This document shows positions 61,245 to 64,000 of a stretch of 64,000 bases of DNA, in pieces. Made by a program: the position numbers and the translations under genes. This DNA is from Hymenolepis diminuta (taxonomy: Eukaryota > Platyhelminthes > Cestoda > Cyclophyllidea > Hymenolepididae), in the NCBI GenBank assembly GCA_900708905.1, contig CAADRB010000044.1, positions 388,111 through 452,110 of the forward strand, in the 5' to 3' direction. The notes under the pieces are model-generated. The model had not been told where the DNA came from. It did not search any database and saw nothing but the letters and a program-made list of their open reading frames with translations. How positions within the stretch are numbered: position 1 is the stretch's first letter; each line of letters opens with the position of its first letter.

Positions 61245-62166
61245 CTAAAAACAAATAATGCCTAGAAAGATGACCTGCCTTGCATAGAAAACTCACATGT
61301 CTACAACATGGTCGAAACTCATCAATACATATATAGAAGTTAAAATATTAATTATCAAGGTGATGGATTATGATAAGGAGTTCAGTATCAAACTAGTACA
61401 CATTTAATTTCTCCTTTATAAGTCCAGTCTAATCCTTCTTCTCCCTAGGTTCTTAATGATCTATCTACAGTAGCAAACGCCCGTATATTAGACTATTCTG
61501 CTGCTAATTACATGGCTAACGCCTTCTCCTTGATCTCCCCGATATAAATAATTTAACCACGGTCTGTTGTTTTTTCACCATCAGGGGTGAAGTTTGTCGA
61601 AGGTTGACAGAGCCGTTGCTTGACAAATTTTCCCTATTCTATGTTGATGCTTTCTTACAAAGCAAGGCATTTGCGCAATCAACAAAAAAATGTCCAAAAT
61701 AACCGCCAGTTTTGCAGCAGATTTCATGATTGCCGATCATTCCTAAAAAAGTAATGGAGCTGTGTATCCCACATTCGGGCCAGTAATTGTGTGGAATTAA
61801 CCCGCTAAACACGTCACCTCTCAATTTTGGAGAACACGCCTTACCTTATGCAATCAGCCCACTATCCTATCCTCTTAGATCTTCAATCCTTATTAAAATT
61901 GGAAAAGTATTAAAGTATCGGTAACTATAAAATAGAACAAAAACGGTGAAGAGGGAAGAAGATTGAGTAGAATTAGAAAATAGAACTTGTCTTAATTTAA
62001 AATCGGGACCTATCAGATTATCTACTTTTTACTTAGCGGATGCATCGTTCATCGCGTCATGTACCAATGTTCAATGCGGACATATTACATGATTTGAACT
62101 GTAGGTTTCCGAATAAATTGATGTCCATGACGTTTAGGGTTGATAAAAATGAATGAGTGATCTTAC

Positions 62167-62213
62167 CATTAGCGGAAAGCGAGTTATCCATCCCGGATTA
62201 GAGAGGAAGACAC
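62167..62213 (-). other. candidate 47-nt exon upstream of the visible VKR exons
   Basis: Bounded by a TTTTAG acceptor and a strong GTAAGA donor on the minus strand. One frame is open, giving VFLSNPGWITRFPLM. Its exit phase (0) does not fit the next recognised exon (phase 1 entry at 61244), so at least one more exon would be needed between them. Confidence 0.25.
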
Positions 62214-63211
62214 CTAAAACATCGCGACACAAATCCTTTTATGGAAGTCTTCGACTATATTCTAATATTTTAGTCTTTCCTAGTTTCTCATTCATTTGCG
62301 TTCAGTATTCCAAATAATACATATCCTTCCCTTACATTTGCAAACTCTTAAAATTTGCAATTTCTCATCATGAGAAACAGATAGTCAGGTATATAAGAGA
62401 AAATATACTTTTCCCCAAGTCATATTTAGCTATCTGAAACCGATTTTTCGCTCAGATAAAGTTATCTCTAAGTTCCTGATTTTACTAATTCCACAATTAA
62501 AATGAAGTTACATGTTATGCTTTGTTTACATGTTAATATGCAACCGATGATGTTTATAGTCACCGACCTTGAAGATATGACTGCTACGGAACTATTCTGG
62601 GCTCATTTACCTTTCACCTCGTAGGCGGTTTGAACATATTTGTTGTTGTCATTTATTTGGGGATAATAAACACAATGTGCTGTTGCCAGCTTACACTCCC
62701 TTAGAAGAAAACACGTGAGCATTTAATTACCAAATGGCGGCAGACCGAATCATGTGGAAACTGGAAATGAAATTGTTTAGCAATTTGTCTAGCCTTCTTC
62801 TTTATTTCCACTCTTATCATATTCATCGAGTGGCTTTCTGAATATGAGAGATTTGACGCTTTTATAGAAGTCTTCTAAGAGCTAACCGTTATTAATCGAG
62901 CGAAGGCTGGCAATCTTGTTTACTGGATCGATCCCGCATTCACTGACTTTGCACACCAATAAGTTGAAAGCTGCGCCACTGGTAAGATGTTTAGGCTTCA
63001 GTATACCTTTGTTGTTTTCCTCAATCGAATAAATGATCCCAAAATGACTCACATCAATAGGAAAAATTTCATGACTTGCTTCCCTCTAACTAAATAATGG
63101 TATTTAGCCGATTTAATTTTTTATCCCAGCTACAACTGGCATATAGTTTATTGTCCTGTTCTCATGTTTGTCCAAGTCCTCAGTCGATAAACTGATTTCC
63201 ATATGAACGTA

Positions 63212-63379
63212 ACACATCGGCTTAAAAGTCCCGGGCCTAACAAAGAAAACACAAGTTTTTGGTTCAAAATTAGCTTTATTCATCAACGTAATCTCCATCA
63301 AGAGCAACGCAATCATTCCAGCCCTGCTCTAACATTTCAATACCACTTTTGTAGAACGATTTATCTTTTGCCTCAAAAT
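63212..63379 (-). mobile_element. mariner-type transposon, 3' end with transposase C terminus
   Basis: On the minus strand, from the gap edge at 63379 to TAA at 63276-63278, an open frame encodes FEAKDKSFYKSGIEMLEQGW then NDCVALDGDYVDE. This follows the C terminus of mariner transposases (KDK.F...GI..L..RW.KC....G.Y). After the stop, a GGCCCGGGACTTTTAAGCC segment (63237-63219) resembles a mariner terminal inverted repeat, and a TA dinucleotide at 63210-63211 could be the target site. The catalytic residues and the other end are hidden in the N run, so activity cannot be judged; the visible frame has no disabling changes. It lies upstream of the VKR exons. Confidence 0.75.
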
Positions 63380-64000
63380 NNNNNNNNNNNNNNNNNNNNN
63401 NNNNNNNNNNNNNNNNNNNNNNNNNNNNNNNNNNNNNNNNNNNNNNNNNNNNNNNNNNNNNNNNNNNNNNNNNNNNNNNNNNNNNNNNNNNNNNNNNNNN
63501 NNNNNNNNNNNNNNNNNNNNNNNNNNNNNNNNNNNNNNNNNNNNNNNNNNNNNNNNNNNNNNNNNNNNNNNNNNNNNNNNNNNNNNNNNNNNNNNNNNNN
63601 NNNNNNNNNNNNNNNNNNNNNNNNNNNNNNNNNNNNNNNNNNNNNNNNNNNNNNNNNNNNNNNNNNNNNNNNNNNNNNNNNNNNNNNNNNNNNNNNNNNN
63701 NNNNNNNNNNNNNNNNNNNNNNNNNNNNNNNNNNNNNNNNNNNNNNNNNNNNNNNNNNNNNNNNNNNNNNNNNNNNNNNNNNNNNNNNNNNNNNNNNNNN
63801 NNNNNNNNNNNNNNNNNNNNNNNNNNNNNNNNNNNNNNNNNNNNNNNNNNNNNNNNNNNNNNNNNNNNNNNNNNNNNNNNNNNNNNNNNNNNNNNNNNNN
63901 NNNNNNNNNNNNNNNNNNNNNNNNNNNNNNNNNNNNNNNNNNNNNNNNNNNNNNNNNNNNNNNNNNNNNNNNNNNNNNNNNNNNNNNNNNNNNNNNNNNN
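63380..64000. other. assembly gap (621 N)
   Basis: Undetermined bases to the end of the window. The mariner copy runs into it, which suggests the gap is caused by repeat collapse. Upstream VKR exons may lie in it or beyond. Confidence 0.99.

Noticed and set aside
61639..61824. Open frame on the minus strand as an extra VKR exon
   Set aside because: An acceptor-like TTTAG precedes part of it, but there is no usable donor, and the translation (CGIHSSITFLGMIG) does not resemble the flytrap domain.
1..64000. CRISPR arrays, bacterial operons or prophage
   Set aside because: Spliced genes, animal-specific families and Pol III repeats show this is animal nuclear DNA; no regularly spaced repeats were seen.

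Overview
The window is eukaryotic, AT-rich and gene-sparse: a few multi-exon genes lie among many degenerate dispersed repeats. Several genes carry GT-AG introns of only 38-46 nt, with others at 69-77 nt. This two-peaked pattern is what I know from tapeworm genomes. Together with an apparent Venus kinase receptor (an invertebrate family best studied in flatworms), it points to a flatworm, most likely a cestode. The species cannot be named from the sequence. Two runs of N (52449-52478 and 63380-64000) are assembly gaps.

Layout. (1) 652-1316, plus strand: the last two exons of a CELF/Bruno-type RNA-binding protein (C-terminal RRM3), with a poly(A) signal. (2) 1317-14690: no intact recognisable gene. 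It holds a degenerate copy of the CELF exon (about 9094-9430), a decayed reading frame with two in-frame stops (6425-7312), a duplicated block (7380-7680 and 10740-11010), a tandem duplication (12150-12450 and 12953-13185) and dispersed repeats. (3) 14692-17660, minus: GLMP/NCU-G1, a glycosylated lysosomal membrane protein, complete in five exons. (4) 18540-21202, minus: heparan-sulfate D-glucuronyl C5-epimerase (GLCE), complete in nine exons. (5) 21945-36713, plus: a polypeptide GalNAc-transferase (GALNT) with a type II anchor, GT-A catalytic domain and partial ricin-type lectin. Its start faces that of GLCE across 742 bp. One segment of the family is not accounted for and may lie in the 8.5-kb fourth intron. 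(6) 36714-43119: intergenic. (7) 43120-61244, minus: the 3' part (eight exons, about 1,022 residues) of a receptor tyrosine kinase with a Venus-flytrap ectodomain, i.e. a Venus kinase receptor. Its N-terminal exons lie further upstream, beyond or inside the terminal gap. (8) 63212-63379, minus: the 3' end of a mariner-type transposon running into the gap.

How the genes relate. GLCE and GALNT are both Golgi type II glycosylation enzymes, one for heparan sulfate and one for mucin-type O-glycans, and they may share a bidirectional promoter. GLMP lies 879 bp downstream of GLCE on the same strand and is a heavily glycosylated lysosomal protein. The clustering may be chance. The VKR gene is an independent signalling gene.

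Exon boundaries were placed by hand from GT/AG sites and checked for phase: the GLMP, GLCE and GALNT models and the VKR and CELF partial models each sum to whole codons. Repeat boundaries are approximate to tens of bases. No similarity search was run, and family names rest on recognised motifs.
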